From contig NZ_AMPG01000010.1 in NCBI RefSeq assembly GCF_000299415.1, forward strand, positions 1 to 43,116: 43,116 nt of DNA, in the 5' to 3' direction. Positions 25,145-33,538 of the stretch are shown piece by piece. The position numbers were made by a program, and so were the translations under genes. Source of the stretch: Candidatus Microthrix parvicella Bio17-1 (GTDB lineage: Bacteria > Actinomycetota > Acidimicrobiia > Acidimicrobiales > Microtrichaceae). Position 1 is the stretch's first letter. Each line of letters begins with the position of its first letter. The notes under the pieces were generated by a model that saw only the letters and a program-made list of their open reading frames with translations, had not been told where the DNA came from and searched no databases.

Positions 25145-26314
25145 ATGCAGATCGCCCGCAACGAGCGGCGCTTCGCAGCGGCAGGGTCCGAGCATCCGCT
25201 CGCTCCTCATGCGGTGGGTGAGGTGTGCGGCCAGATCTCAGATCTGCTCGGCCCGGGTCCGGCCCCCGACGTGGTGTTCGTTTTCTGTTCCGGCGACCAG
25301 GTCGCCTCGGCCGAGGCGACCCTGCGGGCCGTCGACGCGTTGTTGTCTCCCCGCATCTGCGTGGGCGCGGCATCCACGGGCACACTCGCCGGCGCCCGGG
25401 AGGTGGAGGGCCGCTCCTCGCTGTCGGTGTGGGCGGCGCGCCTGGGCGAGGCGGTCGAGCCGGTGTCCTTTGACCTGACGTCGACCGATGCCGGCGTCGT
25501 CGTGGCGGGCACCTCGGAACTGGTGGATGCCACCGGCCACCTGGTGGTGGTGGGCGATCCCCAGGGTCTTCCCATCACCGGGCTGCTCACCAGCCTTGCT
25601 CAGCGGGCGCCCGAGTTGAAGGTGTTGGGTGGTTTGGCGCCCCCGGTGGGGAGCCGGGCGCTCCCGCTCCTGTTGGAAGGCACCGCAGTTCGAACGGGGG
25701 GCATGGTGGGGGTCCGGTTGGCGGAAAGCGTGCCGATGACAACGCTGGTTGCTCAAGGTTGTCGACCCGTGGGCGATCCGATGGCGGTCACCGGCACGGA
25801 CGGCACGATGCTCACCGGGTTGGCCGGACGCAAACCGATGGATCGCATCCGTGAGCTTGCCCAACGGATGGATCCCGACGACCGGGAACTGGCTTCCGGC
25901 GGCCTTCATCTGGGTGTTGTGGTCGACGAACATCGGCTGGAGTTCGGCCACGGTGACTTTGTGATCCGCAGCGTGATGGGGGCCGACGTGGGGAGCGGGG
26001 CGTTGGCGATGGGGGAGCCGCTGCCGTTGGGAACGACGGTTCAGTTTCAGGTGAGCGATCCGACCGTCGCCGAGGCCGACCTGGCCGGGTTGGCCGAGCT
26101 GGCCGGCCGGGCCGACGCCGCTTTGGTGTTTGCGTGCAGCCGACGGGGCGTCGGCTTCTTCGGCGAACCACACCACGATGCATCGCAACTGGCCGACACC
26201 ACCGGTGCGTCGGCCATCGCCGGCATGTTCTGCGCGGGAGAGATCGGCCCAATCGGTGGTGTCACACGGGTCCACTCCTTGAGCGCGGCGGTGGCGCTGT
26301 TCCGAGACGGCTGA
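25145..26314 (+). CDS. FIST N/C domain sensor protein
   Basis: A 389-residue protein with the FIST_N domain (about 30-220, containing VVFVFCSGDQVA and GAASTGTLAG) and the FIST_C domain (about 220-385, ending in SAIAGMFCAGEIGPIGGVTRVHSLSAAVALF, the typical C-terminal signature). FIST domains are proposed to sense small ligands such as amino acids and are often attached to or beside signalling proteins; here the protein stands alone with no kinase, diguanylate cyclase or chemotaxis domain. ATG 25145 is chosen over the upstream open frame because of the leaderless-type promoter. Function is unknown. Confidence 0.85.
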   Translation: MQIARNERRFAAAGSEHPLAPHAVGEVCGQISDLLGPGPAPDVVFVFCSGDQVASAEATLRAVDALLSPRICVGAASTGTLAGAREVEGRSSLSVWAARLGEAVEPVSFDLTSTDAGVVVAGTSELVDATGHLVVVGDPQGLPITGLLTSLAQRAPELKVLGGLAPPVGSRALPLLLEGTAVRTGGMVGVRLAESVPMTTLVAQGCRPVGDPMAVTGTDGTMLTGLAGRKPMDRIRELAQRMDPDDRELASGGLHLGVVVDEHRLEFGHGDFVIRSVMGADVGSGALAMGEPLPLGTTVQFQVSDPTVAEADLAGLAELAGRADAALVFACSRRGVGFFGEPHHDASQLADTTGASAIAGMFCAGEIGPIGGVTRVHSLSAAVALFRDG

Positions 26315-26354
26315 GTTTCGCGGTCCGGAAGGGTCGGTCGGCACCGCCCTCAGG

Positions 26355-26360
26355 TAGCCT
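26355..26360 (+). promoter_or_regulatory. -10 box, leaderless nfeD-like gene
   Basis: TAGCCT is followed by 7 bases and ATG 26368; it would serve the nfeD-SPFH pair. Confidence 0.5.
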
Positions 26361-26367
26361 TCATCGG

Positions 26368-26820
26368 ATGGAAGCAGGCGACTGGATCTGGATCTGGCTT
26401 GGGGCCTTCGTGGTCTTTCTGATCGGTGAGTTGCTGACCCCGGGCGCCTTCTTTCTCCTCGGCTTCGCAATCGGTGCCGTCGTTGCCATGTTGGCTGCCA
26501 TCGTGGGAGCCGACGAGGTGGTGCAGTGGGCGCTCTTCGTGCTGGTCTCGGGTGGGGCGTTTGCCGCGCTGCGCCCTTTGGCCCACCACATGGACCGTCG
26601 TGCCGATCCATCGCCCAACGTCGGATCCACGCGGCTGCCCGGCACCATCGGTGTGCTCACCCAGGCCACCGGCCCCGGCCGCAACGACGTGGGTATGGCC
26701 GAGGTCGGCAGCGAACATTGGCGGGCCGTGACCGAGGAGGGCCGTTTGCTCCCGGTGGATACTCATGTCACCGTGATTCGGGTGGAAGGCACCCGCGTCG
26801 TGGTTCGCGCCGTCGCCTGA
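26368..26820 (+). CDS. NfeD-like membrane protein
   Basis: A 150-residue short-type NfeD protein. Residues 5-75 form two or three hydrophobic segments (WIWIWLGAFVVFLIGELL, FFLLGFAIGAVVAMLAAI), followed by an OB-fold domain (about 90-150, GTIGVLTQATGP ... VTVIRVEGTRVVV). Short NfeD proteins partner the neighbouring SPFH protein and are thought to scaffold or tether it at membrane microdomains. The SPFH gene follows after 36 bases, matching this. There is no protease domain, as in the NfeD1b class. Confidence 0.87.
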   Translation: MEAGDWIWIWLGAFVVFLIGELLTPGAFFLLGFAIGAVVAMLAAIVGADEVVQWALFVLVSGGAFAALRPLAHHMDRRADPSPNVGSTRLPGTIGVLTQATGPGRNDVGMAEVGSEHWRAVTEEGRLLPVDTHVTVIRVEGTRVVVRAVA

Positions 26821-26856
26821 GCTCACCACCCGATCCCACAACCCGAAAGGCCATCC

Positions 26857-27828
26857 GTGGTTCCCGCAGTCATCGTTCTCAGTGTCTTTGCGCTCATCCT
26901 CTTCGTGGTGGCGGCATCGTCGTTCAAGATCATCAGCCCGTACCAGCGTGGTGTGGTGGAGGAACTTGGCCGCTACAAGGAAACCCGAGACCCCGGGTTG
27001 CGCTTCATCATGCCGTTCATTCAACGCATGCGGCTTGTGGACATGCGCGAGCAGGTGATCGACGTGCCGCCACAGGAGGTCATCACCTCCGACAACGTCG
27101 TGGTGTCGGTGGACGCCGTCATCTACTACGAGCCGACCGACCCGCAGCGGCTGTTGTACAACGTCGCTCAGTTCCAGCTGGCGGTCACGAAGCTGGCCCA
27201 GACCAACATGCGTAACGTCATCGGCGATCTCAGCCTGGACGACGCGCTGACCTCACGGGACACGCTCAACACCGAGCTGCGAACGATCCTCGACGACGCC
27301 ACCGACAAGTGGGGCGTGCGGGTGGTGCGGGTGGAGATCCAGCGCATCGACCCGCCCGCCGATGTGATGGCCGCCATGCACGAGCAGATGAAGGCCGAGC
27401 GCACCCGGCGGGCGCGGGTCCTGGAGGCCGACGGCATCCGGGAGGCGGAGATCAAGACCGCCGAGGGTTCCAAAGCCTCGGCCATCCTGAAGGCCGAGGG
27501 AATCCGCCAGCAGCAGATCCTCGAGGCCGAGGGTGAGGCCGAAGCGGTGCAGACGCTGGCGCAGGCGGAGCGCTTCCGTCAGATCACCACCGCCGAGGGC
27601 GAGGCCCAGGCGATCGAGCAGGTCTACGGGGCGATCCACGCCGGCGACCCCACCAACGACCTGATCGCCATCAAGTACCTCGAGACGCTGAGCGCCATGG
27701 CCGACGGCCAGGCCACCAAGATCTACCTGCCAAACGACACCTCGGGGCTGCTCAGCTCGATTGCGGGCGTCGGCGAGCTGCTGCGGGCCACCAAGGAGCC
27801 CGCCGAGGGCGAAACGGTGGACGGCTGA
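26857..27828 (+). CDS. SPFH/band 7 (stomatin-like) protein
   Basis: A 323-residue stomatin/paraslipin-type protein. One N-terminal membrane helix (3-20) is followed by the SPFH domain (about 22-200: IISPYQRGVVEELGRY, ITSDNVVVSVDAVIYY, RDTLNTELRTILDDATDKWG) and a long coiled coil rich in Ala/Glu (RRARVLEADGIREAEIKTAEG, KAEGIRQQQILEAEGEAEAV). It should oligomerise into ring-like membrane scaffolds with NfeD. GTG 26857 has GAAAGG six bases upstream. It is convergent with the nuclease gene, only 4 bases apart, with no terminator visible. Confidence 0.93.
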   Translation: MVPAVIVLSVFALILFVVAASSFKIISPYQRGVVEELGRYKETRDPGLRFIMPFIQRMRLVDMREQVIDVPPQEVITSDNVVVSVDAVIYYEPTDPQRLLYNVAQFQLAVTKLAQTNMRNVIGDLSLDDALTSRDTLNTELRTILDDATDKWGVRVVRVEIQRIDPPADVMAAMHEQMKAERTRRARVLEADGIREAEIKTAEGSKASAILKAEGIRQQQILEAEGEAEAVQTLAQAERFRQITTAEGEAQAIEQVYGAIHAGDPTNDLIAIKYLETLSAMADGQATKIYLPNDTSGLLSSIAGVGELLRATKEPAEGETVDG

Positions 27829-27832
27829 CCCG

Positions 27833-28885
27833 TCAGCTCAAGCGATCACGAAACGCCCCAAAGTTGGCGGTGAGCGCATGTGAGTATTCCGACACTGCAG
27901 CGCCGGTGCGGCCGTCGATGACCACGGCGCGTTGCTCGTCGCCCCGTGACAACACGCCGACCTGCATGGGTGCGTGCCACAGCTCGTCGTGCTCGACGGT
28001 GATCAACTCGGCCTCGGCGGGCAGCCCCGAGCCGAGCAGGGTGCCTTGATGGCGCTCCACTGCCGCTGCCGTGCTGACCCGGGCCAACGCCGCCATTGCC
28101 TTGCCGACCGGCCGGGTGATGTCCGCTGCGCTCATCAACGGGGCGAGTGCGGCTCGGCCCGGCACGTCCAGCCGAACCTCGCAGGGGTCGAGGCACTGCA
28201 ACGGGAGGCCTGAGAAGCCGTCGTAGTACACCTCCACCACACGCGTGCGATTGGTGCCGGAGCCATGTCGTCGCCCTTGGACACCGGCATCGGCCACGCG
28301 GAAGGCGATGGCCCGCACCGGCAGCCACAGCGCCGCCTGCCACACCAGTGAGTCACCCCCCATCCCAAACCGTCCCCGAGCCATTCGCTTCAGCACGTTC
28401 GTGGCCCGTGCCTGCGAGATTCGATGGTGGTCGCCGGTTACGGTCAGGGTTGCCGGCTGCCGTGACTCCCCTCGGCCGTCGGCAGCGTCGGCCAGCGCGG
28501 TGGCACCGAGGCGTCGTTCCAACTCGGCGCCGTCCCAAACCTCGATGCCCAACGCCTCGGCGGCGGTGATCGCACCCGAGGTGAGCCCGCCAGGCGCAGC
28601 GATGATGCCCTTGTGCATGCCAACGTCGGCCAGCACGTAGGCCAGCTTGGCCACCACCTCCTTACCCACGCGGTTGCTCCACGACTTGGCCTCCACCACG
28701 GTGACGTAGTCGGTCAGCGCATCGGAGCGACGTGCAACCACGTCCAACTCGTGGGCATTTCCAGAGCGTCCCTCCACCACCAGATTGGATTCAACGGCGT
28801 AGCCGTGACGGGTGAAGTGGCCTGCCAGAAGCGTCTCCAGCGCCGCGCCTCGGGCGGCGGAAGGGGTCTGGCTCACCTGGGACAT
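27833..28885 (-). CDS. Mrr-like restriction-fold nuclease
   Basis: A 350-residue protein whose N-terminal 90 residues match the PD-(D/E)xK Mrr-like fold: an acidic residue in HELDVVARR (Asp48) and VVEAKSW (Glu65-x-Lys67) about 17 residues later. The remainder (about 120-350) is a mixed region with several hydrophobic strands and no recognised domain. It could be a solitary DNA nuclease acting on modified or damaged DNA; no methyltransferase or helicase is adjacent. The open frame continues to 30181 but that extension is antisense to tesB, so ATG 28885 is chosen, supported by the TAGGGT box 7 bases upstream. Confidence 0.78.
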   Translation of the reverse strand: MSQVSQTPSAARGAALETLLAGHFTRHGYAVESNLVVEGRSGNAHELDVVARRSDALTDYVTVVEAKSWSNRVGKEVVAKLAYVLADVGMHKGIIAAPGGLTSGAITAAEALGIEVWDGAELERRLGATALADAADGRGESRQPATLTVTGDHHRISQARATNVLKRMARGRFGMGGDSLVWQAALWLPVRAIAFRVADAGVQGRRHGSGTNRTRVVEVYYDGFSGLPLQCLDPCEVRLDVPGRAALAPLMSAADITRPVGKAMAALARVSTAAAVERHQGTLLGSGLPAEAELITVEHDELWHAPMQVGVLSRGDEQRAVVIDGRTGAAVSEYSHALTANFGAFRDRLS

Positions 28886-28892
28886 GGGCTCC

Positions 28893-28898
28893 ACCCTA
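28893..28898 (-). promoter_or_regulatory. -10 box, leaderless nuclease gene
   Basis: TAGGGT on the minus strand is followed by 7 bases and ATG 28885. Confidence 0.5.
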
Positions 28899-28996
28899 GA
28901 AAGCGACGGTGACAGTGGGGGGTACGGGGCGCCGCGCCATCGATGCCCGGGCCGTCCAACTGGTGGAACGTCCCGACCATGGGGGAGGGTGGCCGC

Positions 28997-29797
28997 ATGG
29001 ATTTTGCCCAGATGATGGCCTTGGAGGCACACGGGCCCGACGTGTACGTCGGCGCAGGCCCGCGATATCCGTGGGGCGGATTGTACGGTGGCCAGATCGT
29101 CGCCCAGGGGTTGCGTTCGGCCCAGTTGACCGTCGACGAGGCCTTCACGCTGCACTCGATCCACGCCTATTTCATTCGCATGGGCGACCACACCGAACCC
29201 GTTCGATTCGAGGTGGATCGCATTCGCAACGGCCGATCGTTCTGCACGCGGCGGGTGGTGGCCCGCCAGGCCACCGGGGCGATCCTCAACCTGGCGTGTT
29301 CGTTTCAGCGACCCGAACCAGGGGAGACGATTCAGAGCGTCACCATGCCCGACGTGCCCGGCCCCGACGCCTTTGAGGGCGACTCGTGGTCGTCCATGTT
29401 CGAGCGGCGAACCGTGGGGCCCGACGCAGCGTCCGGGCAACCGGGGGCGTGGGCCGGGTTGTGGATGCGCACGCCAGGCGCGGTCGGGCCTGAACTTGCC
29501 CATGCGGCTTTGGCCTACCTGTCTGATGACGTGCCCACCGATGCGGTGCTTCCACAGCACCCGGAGGCGCTCCCGACCGGTGAGAATCATGATCGGTTCA
29601 TGGTGGCCAGCCTGGATCATGCCATCTGGTTTCACCGTGGGTTCGACCCGGCCGAGTGGCACCTCTTCGATGCCACGTCCCAGGGGTTCGGCAACGGAAG
29701 GGGTCTCTCGGTCGGACACGTGTTCTCGGCCGACGGTGTGCACGTGGCCACGGTGACCCAGGAGGTGCTGATCCGTCGGGCCCGCCCCGCCGGATGA
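28997..29797 (+). CDS. tesB: Acyl-CoA thioesterase II (TesB-like)
   Basis: A 266-residue double hot-dog thioesterase. Visible: YPWGGLYGGQIVAQGL near the N-terminus, LHSIHAYFIRMGDHTEPVRFEV, RNGRSFCTRRVVARQ, and in the second half ASLDHAIWFHRGFDPAEWHLF with the catalytic Asp region. It hydrolyses acyl-CoA to free acid and CoA. ATG 28997 has GGAGGG 8 bases upstream and is preferred over ATG 28943 and 28979. It precedes an acyl-CoA synthetase pair, so the two could set a balance between free acids and CoA esters. Bases 28899-28996 hold no gene that I can see. Confidence 0.92.
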   Translation: MDFAQMMALEAHGPDVYVGAGPRYPWGGLYGGQIVAQGLRSAQLTVDEAFTLHSIHAYFIRMGDHTEPVRFEVDRIRNGRSFCTRRVVARQATGAILNLACSFQRPEPGETIQSVTMPDVPGPDAFEGDSWSSMFERRTVGPDAASGQPGAWAGLWMRTPGAVGPELAHAALAYLSDDVPTDAVLPQHPEALPTGENHDRFMVASLDHAIWFHRGFDPAEWHLFDATSQGFGNGRGLSVGHVFSADGVHVATVTQEVLIRRARPAG

Positions 29798-29856
29798 GCC
29801 GGCCGCACAGCTTGGACCTACGAACCGAGGTGCCATCGCGCGCATGCGGTCGCCGG

Positions 29857-29862
29857 TAGTGT
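29857..29862 (+). promoter_or_regulatory. -10 box, leaderless acyl-CoA synthetase beta gene
   Basis: TAGTGT is followed by 8 bases and GTG 29871. It would drive the coupled run through 33528. Confidence 0.5.
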
Positions 29863-29870
29863 GGCTCGCC

Positions 29871-30554
29871 GTGGTCGAACCCCGCAGAGTTGAGAGCCGA
29901 ACGCTGTCCGAGCCGGAAAGTAAGGCGCTGGTGGCCGCGTACGGCGTTCCGGTGCCGAGCGAGGCGACCGCGACGAACGCGGCCGAAGCCGCCGACGCAG
30001 CCGATCGGGTGGGGTACCCGGTGGTGCTGAAGTTGGCGGGCGGGTCGATCGCGCACAAAACCGAGCGAGGCCTGGTGCGGCTGGGTATCCGAACCCGGTC
30101 CGACGCCGAGGCTGCCGCAGCTGAACTGCTTGCATTGGCCCGGCCCGACGATGGCCGGGTGGAACTGTTGGTGGCACCCATGGTCTCGGGTGACCGGGAA
30201 TTGATCGCGGGGATGATGCGTGACCAGCAGTTCGGTGCGCTGGTGGCCTTCGGGCTCGGTGGCGTGTTGGCCGAGGCGATCGGCGACGTCGTGTTTGCCC
30301 CGGCACCGCTGAACGCGGCCGACGCGGAGGCGCTGATTGATCGGCTGGCCGGTCAGGCGGTCTTGGGCGAGTTCCGGGGGCAACCCCCGGTTGACCGCGC
30401 GGCGCTGGTTGAGCTGCTGTCCGGCCTGGGCCGGCTGGCCGACGAACGCGCCGACGTCGTGTCGGTTGACCTCAACCCGCTGATCGTCTGTGACGGCAGG
30501 CCCATTGCGGTGGACGCACTGGTGGAACTCACATCATCCGAGGAGGCCCCGTGA
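29871..30554 (+). CDS. ADP-forming acyl/acetyl-CoA synthetase, beta (ATP-grasp) subunit
   Basis: A 227-residue ATP-grasp protein like the beta subunit of ADP-forming acetate-CoA ligase. Visible: SEPESKALVAAYGVPVP (leading helix), GYPVVLKLAGGSIAHKTERGLVRLG (ATP lysine and the conserved HKT/S), VAPMVSGDRELIAGMMRDQQFG, FGLGGVLAEAIGD and the VDLNPLIV end motif. It binds nucleotide and takes the phosphoryl group from the alpha-subunit histidine. GTG 29871 is chosen because of the leaderless-type promoter. The stop overlaps the alpha gene by 4 bases. Confidence 0.9.
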   Translation: MVEPRRVESRTLSEPESKALVAAYGVPVPSEATATNAAEAADAADRVGYPVVLKLAGGSIAHKTERGLVRLGIRTRSDAEAAAAELLALARPDDGRVELLVAPMVSGDRELIAGMMRDQQFGALVAFGLGGVLAEAIGDVVFAPAPLNAADAEALIDRLAGQAVLGEFRGQPPVDRAALVELLSGLGRLADERADVVSVDLNPLIVCDGRPIAVDALVELTSSEEAP

Positions 30555-32011
30555 CGCACCGGCTTGACCCGTTGTTCAACCCCAAGGGCGTGGTCGTTGC
30601 CGGTGCCTCCACGCATCCCGGCAAGTTCGGCTTCGTCACCCTGCACAACCTGCTTGCCGGTGGGTTCGAGGGCCCGGTGTTCGCCACCAACCGCGACGGT
30701 GCCGACGTCCTGGGGCGTCCGACGCTGAGGTCGGTGGCCGAGGTGCCGGAGGGGGAGGCCGACCTGGTGGTGGTCTGCACCCCGAAGGGCTCGGTGCCGG
30801 AGGTGCTGACCCAGGCGGCCGATCGCGGCGTGCGCGCCGCCTTCCTGACCACCGCCGGATACGGGGAGGCCGGTGACGCCGGACGAGCCGAGCAGGCCGA
30901 GCTGGTTGCGCTCGCCGAGCGTCTGGGACTGGTGATCGCCGGGCCCAACGGGCAGGGCGTGATCTCCACCCCGGCCAAGCTGTGCGCCCAGATCGTCGCC
31001 CCCAACCCGCCCCCGGGGTCGATCGGTGTCGTCAGCCAGTCGGGCAACCTGGTGTCTGCCTTCCTGAACCACTCGGTACGGTCCGGCGTCGGGGTTTCAC
31101 GTGCCGTCTCGGCCGGGAACGCCGCGATGCTGGAGCCGATCGACTACCTGGAGTACTTCGCCGACGACCCGGCCACATCGGTGGGTCTGTGCTATCTGGA
31201 AGGCGTGGGTGATGGGCGGGCCTTCTACGAGCGGTTGCGGCAGGTGACCCGCCGCATGCCGGTGGTGATCGTCAAGGGCGGCGCCACCGGTGCGGGGGCA
31301 AAGGCGGCCGCCAGCCACACCGGGTCCATGGCCTCCGATGATCGCATCATCGACGGTGTGCTGGCCCAGGCCGGCGCGGTGCGAGCCATCGGGGTGGAGG
31401 CGGCGTTTGACGCGGCGGCCACGCTTGCCAGCCAACCGCCGGCGTCCGGCGGCAACGTGGTGGTGGTGACCACGGTGGGCGGCTGGGGAGTGGTGGCGGC
31501 TGATGCCATCGCACGCAGTCGACACCTGCGGCTCGATCCGCTGCCAGGCGACCTGGTGGCCGCCATCGACCACCTGTTGCCGCCGCGGTGGAGCCGCAAC
31601 AACCCGATCGATATGGCCGGTGGCGAAACCCGGGACACCGTTCCCGAGGTGCTTCGGCTGGTCGCCTCGCATCCCGCCACCGACGCAGTGCTGTTCCTTG
31701 GCCTGGGCATCCAATCCAACCAGGCCGCCCTGATGCGCAGCGGCGGCTTCTACCCCGACTTCGGCCTGGAACGCATCGTCGACTACCACGAGCGTCAGGA
31801 TGACCGTTACGGACGAGCCGCTGCGGAGGTGTCGGAGGCGACCGGCAAACCGATCCTGTGCGCCACCGAGCTGGCCGTGACGCACTCGAACAATGCGGCA
31901 CCCGCCGCGGTTGCAGCCACCGGCCGCTATTGCGCAGCGTCGGCCGAGCGAGCCGTCGCCGCCCTCGATGCATCGTTGTCCGGCTGGGCGGGCACCGAGG
32001 TTCGCCAATGA
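30551..32011 (+). CDS. ADP-forming acyl/acetyl-CoA synthetase, alpha subunit
   Basis: A 486-residue CoA-binding/ligase protein. The CoA-binding Rossmann domain (1-130: FNPKGVVVAGASTHPGKFGF) is followed by two succinyl-CoA-ligase-like domains with SIGVVSQSGNLVSAFL, AVSAGNAAML and the phospho-histidine motif AASHTGSMA near residue 258. With the beta subunit it converts acyl-CoA + ADP + Pi to acid + ATP + CoA (or the reverse). The acyl specificity is unknown. GTG 30551 forms a GTGA overlap and has AGGAGG at 30541-30546. Separate beta and alpha genes are less usual than the fused form. Confidence 0.9.
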   Translation: MTHRLDPLFNPKGVVVAGASTHPGKFGFVTLHNLLAGGFEGPVFATNRDGADVLGRPTLRSVAEVPEGEADLVVVCTPKGSVPEVLTQAADRGVRAAFLTTAGYGEAGDAGRAEQAELVALAERLGLVIAGPNGQGVISTPAKLCAQIVAPNPPPGSIGVVSQSGNLVSAFLNHSVRSGVGVSRAVSAGNAAMLEPIDYLEYFADDPATSVGLCYLEGVGDGRAFYERLRQVTRRMPVVIVKGGATGAGAKAAASHTGSMASDDRIIDGVLAQAGAVRAIGVEAAFDAAATLASQPPASGGNVVVVTTVGGWGVVAADAIARSRHLRLDPLPGDLVAAIDHLLPPRWSRNNPIDMAGGETRDTVPEVLRLVASHPATDAVLFLGLGIQSNQAALMRSGGFYPDFGLERIVDYHERQDDRYGRAAAEVSEATGKPILCATELAVTHSNNAAPAAVAATGRYCAASAERAVAALDASLSGWAGTEVRQ

Positions 32012-33528
32012 CCTCCCCAACAAGTCGCCGCACGGTCGACCGTCGAGCCCGACGTCGTGCCCAACAGCGGCGCCGTCTGCAACGTTTGCGCGTGGTGGCG
32101 TTGGTGCTGGCGTTGACCGGCGCAGTGCTGGTTGCGGTCGGCTACTCCGCCGACGGCACCCCGGAGATGGCCTCCGCAGAGCGAACCGGCTACGAGCTCG
32201 CAACGCCCATGCTGTCGGCTCGCCGGGTTCCTCAACTGCTGTTGCGACCGGTGGCCGACGCCAAGATGGCGGCGGAACTGCAACCGTTGGTGCAACAGTC
32301 GCCCCCGGACAGCTGCATCAGTGCGGGTCAGGCCGGCAGTTCGGTTTTCGAGCTGCGTGCCGACCAGCCCCTGCTGCCGGCGTCCAACCTGAAGTTGGTG
32401 GTTGGGGCCACCGCCCTGGAGGTGTTGGGGCCCGATACCACCATGACCACCCGCGTGGTCGCCAAGGCGGATCCCGTGGGGGGCACCGTGCAGGGCGACC
32501 TGTTCTTTGTCGGCGGTGGCGACCCGATCCTGGAGACCGGCAACTACGACGCCGCATTACGTTTCGCTCCTCAACCACACACCCCGTTGGAGCGGCTGGC
32601 CGACAGCATCCGAGCCGCCGGAGTCACCCGGGTCACCGGTGAGATCGTCGGTGACGATGGCCGATACGACACCAAGCGTGGGGTGGACTCGTGGGACCCC
32701 ATCGACTTTGCCAACGGTGAGATCGGCCCGCTCTCGGCACTCTCGGTGAACGATGCCAGAGATCGCACCAACGGCGGCGACCTGGCGGAAATTGCGAGCG
32801 GCGCGATCAGCGAACCGGCACAGGACCCTCCCGCTCACGCCGCCGAGGTGCTTCGCGAACTGCTGGTCGCACGTGGCGTCACCGTCGATGGCGGCTTCTC
32901 GTCGGGCATGGCGCCCGACGAGGCCCGACAGATCGCGTCCATCGAATCGCCGCCCGTCGTTGACCTGGTGGCACAGATGCTGCGATTCAGCGACAACAAC
33001 ACCGCCGAGTTGTTACTGAAGGAGGTCGGCAGGGAGGCCGGAGAGGAGGGCTCCACCGAAGCCGGGCTCATGGTGGAGATGAAGAAGTTGGCCGCGTGGG
33101 GCATCGACACCAAGGGTGTGAAGCTGGTCGACGGGTCGGGGCTGAGTTCGGACAACCGGATGACGTGCAATGTGTTGCGGAGCATCCTCGACCACCAGAC
33201 TGCGGGCGGCCGCCTGGCCGGCGGGTTGGCGGTGCCGGGCGAGAACGGCACGCTCAGGGATCGCTGGGTGGGGTCGCCGGCGGCCACTGCGGTGCGGGCC
33301 AAGACCGGCACCCTGTCAGCGGTCACCGGGTTGTCGGGCTGGGTGAAGACACCAAAGGGGTACGACGTGTCGTTCTCGTACCTGGTGAACCGACCTGGAG
33401 CCAGCATCATTCCTGACGACCTGATCCGGCAGGAACAACTGACCCAGGTGCTGCTCTCCTATCCGCAGCTGCCCGATCCGAAGCGACTGGCGCCCGAGCC
33501 GGTGCGGCCAGTGGATCCAGACTCGTGA
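32008..33528 (+). CDS. dacB: D-Ala-D-Ala carboxypeptidase/endopeptidase, PBP4 type
   Basis: A 506-residue class C low-molecular-weight penicillin-binding protein. An Arg-rich cytoplasmic start and one signal-anchor helix (about 30-47) put the rest outside the membrane. Active-site motifs are complete: SNLK (Ser126, Lys129), SDN (about 328-330) and KTGT (432-435). It trims peptidoglycan side chains or cuts cross-links. ATG 32008 overlaps the synthetase stop (ATGA), so it is coupled to genes of unrelated function. The spacing between SxxK and SxN (about 200 residues) matches the inserted domains of PBP4. Confidence 0.93.
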   Translation: MTSPTSRRTVDRRARRRAQQRRRLQRLRVVALVLALTGAVLVAVGYSADGTPEMASAERTGYELATPMLSARRVPQLLLRPVADAKMAAELQPLVQQSPPDSCISAGQAGSSVFELRADQPLLPASNLKLVVGATALEVLGPDTTMTTRVVAKADPVGGTVQGDLFFVGGGDPILETGNYDAALRFAPQPHTPLERLADSIRAAGVTRVTGEIVGDDGRYDTKRGVDSWDPIDFANGEIGPLSALSVNDARDRTNGGDLAEIASGAISEPAQDPPAHAAEVLRELLVARGVTVDGGFSSGMAPDEARQIASIESPPVVDLVAQMLRFSDNNTAELLLKEVGREAGEEGSTEAGLMVEMKKLAAWGIDTKGVKLVDGSGLSSDNRMTCNVLRSILDHQTAGGRLAGGLAVPGENGTLRDRWVGSPAATAVRAKTGTLSAVTGLSGWVKTPKGYDVSFSYLVNRPGASIIPDDLIRQEQLTQVLLSYPQLPDPKRLAPEPVRPVDPDS

Positions 33529-33538
33529 GCCGGTTGCG

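Noticed and set aside
27833-30181. A single 782-residue protein including the nuclease
   Set aside because: The extra N-terminal 430 residues are antisense to tesB and the synthetase start and have no domain; ATG 28885 with a promoter box is the better start.
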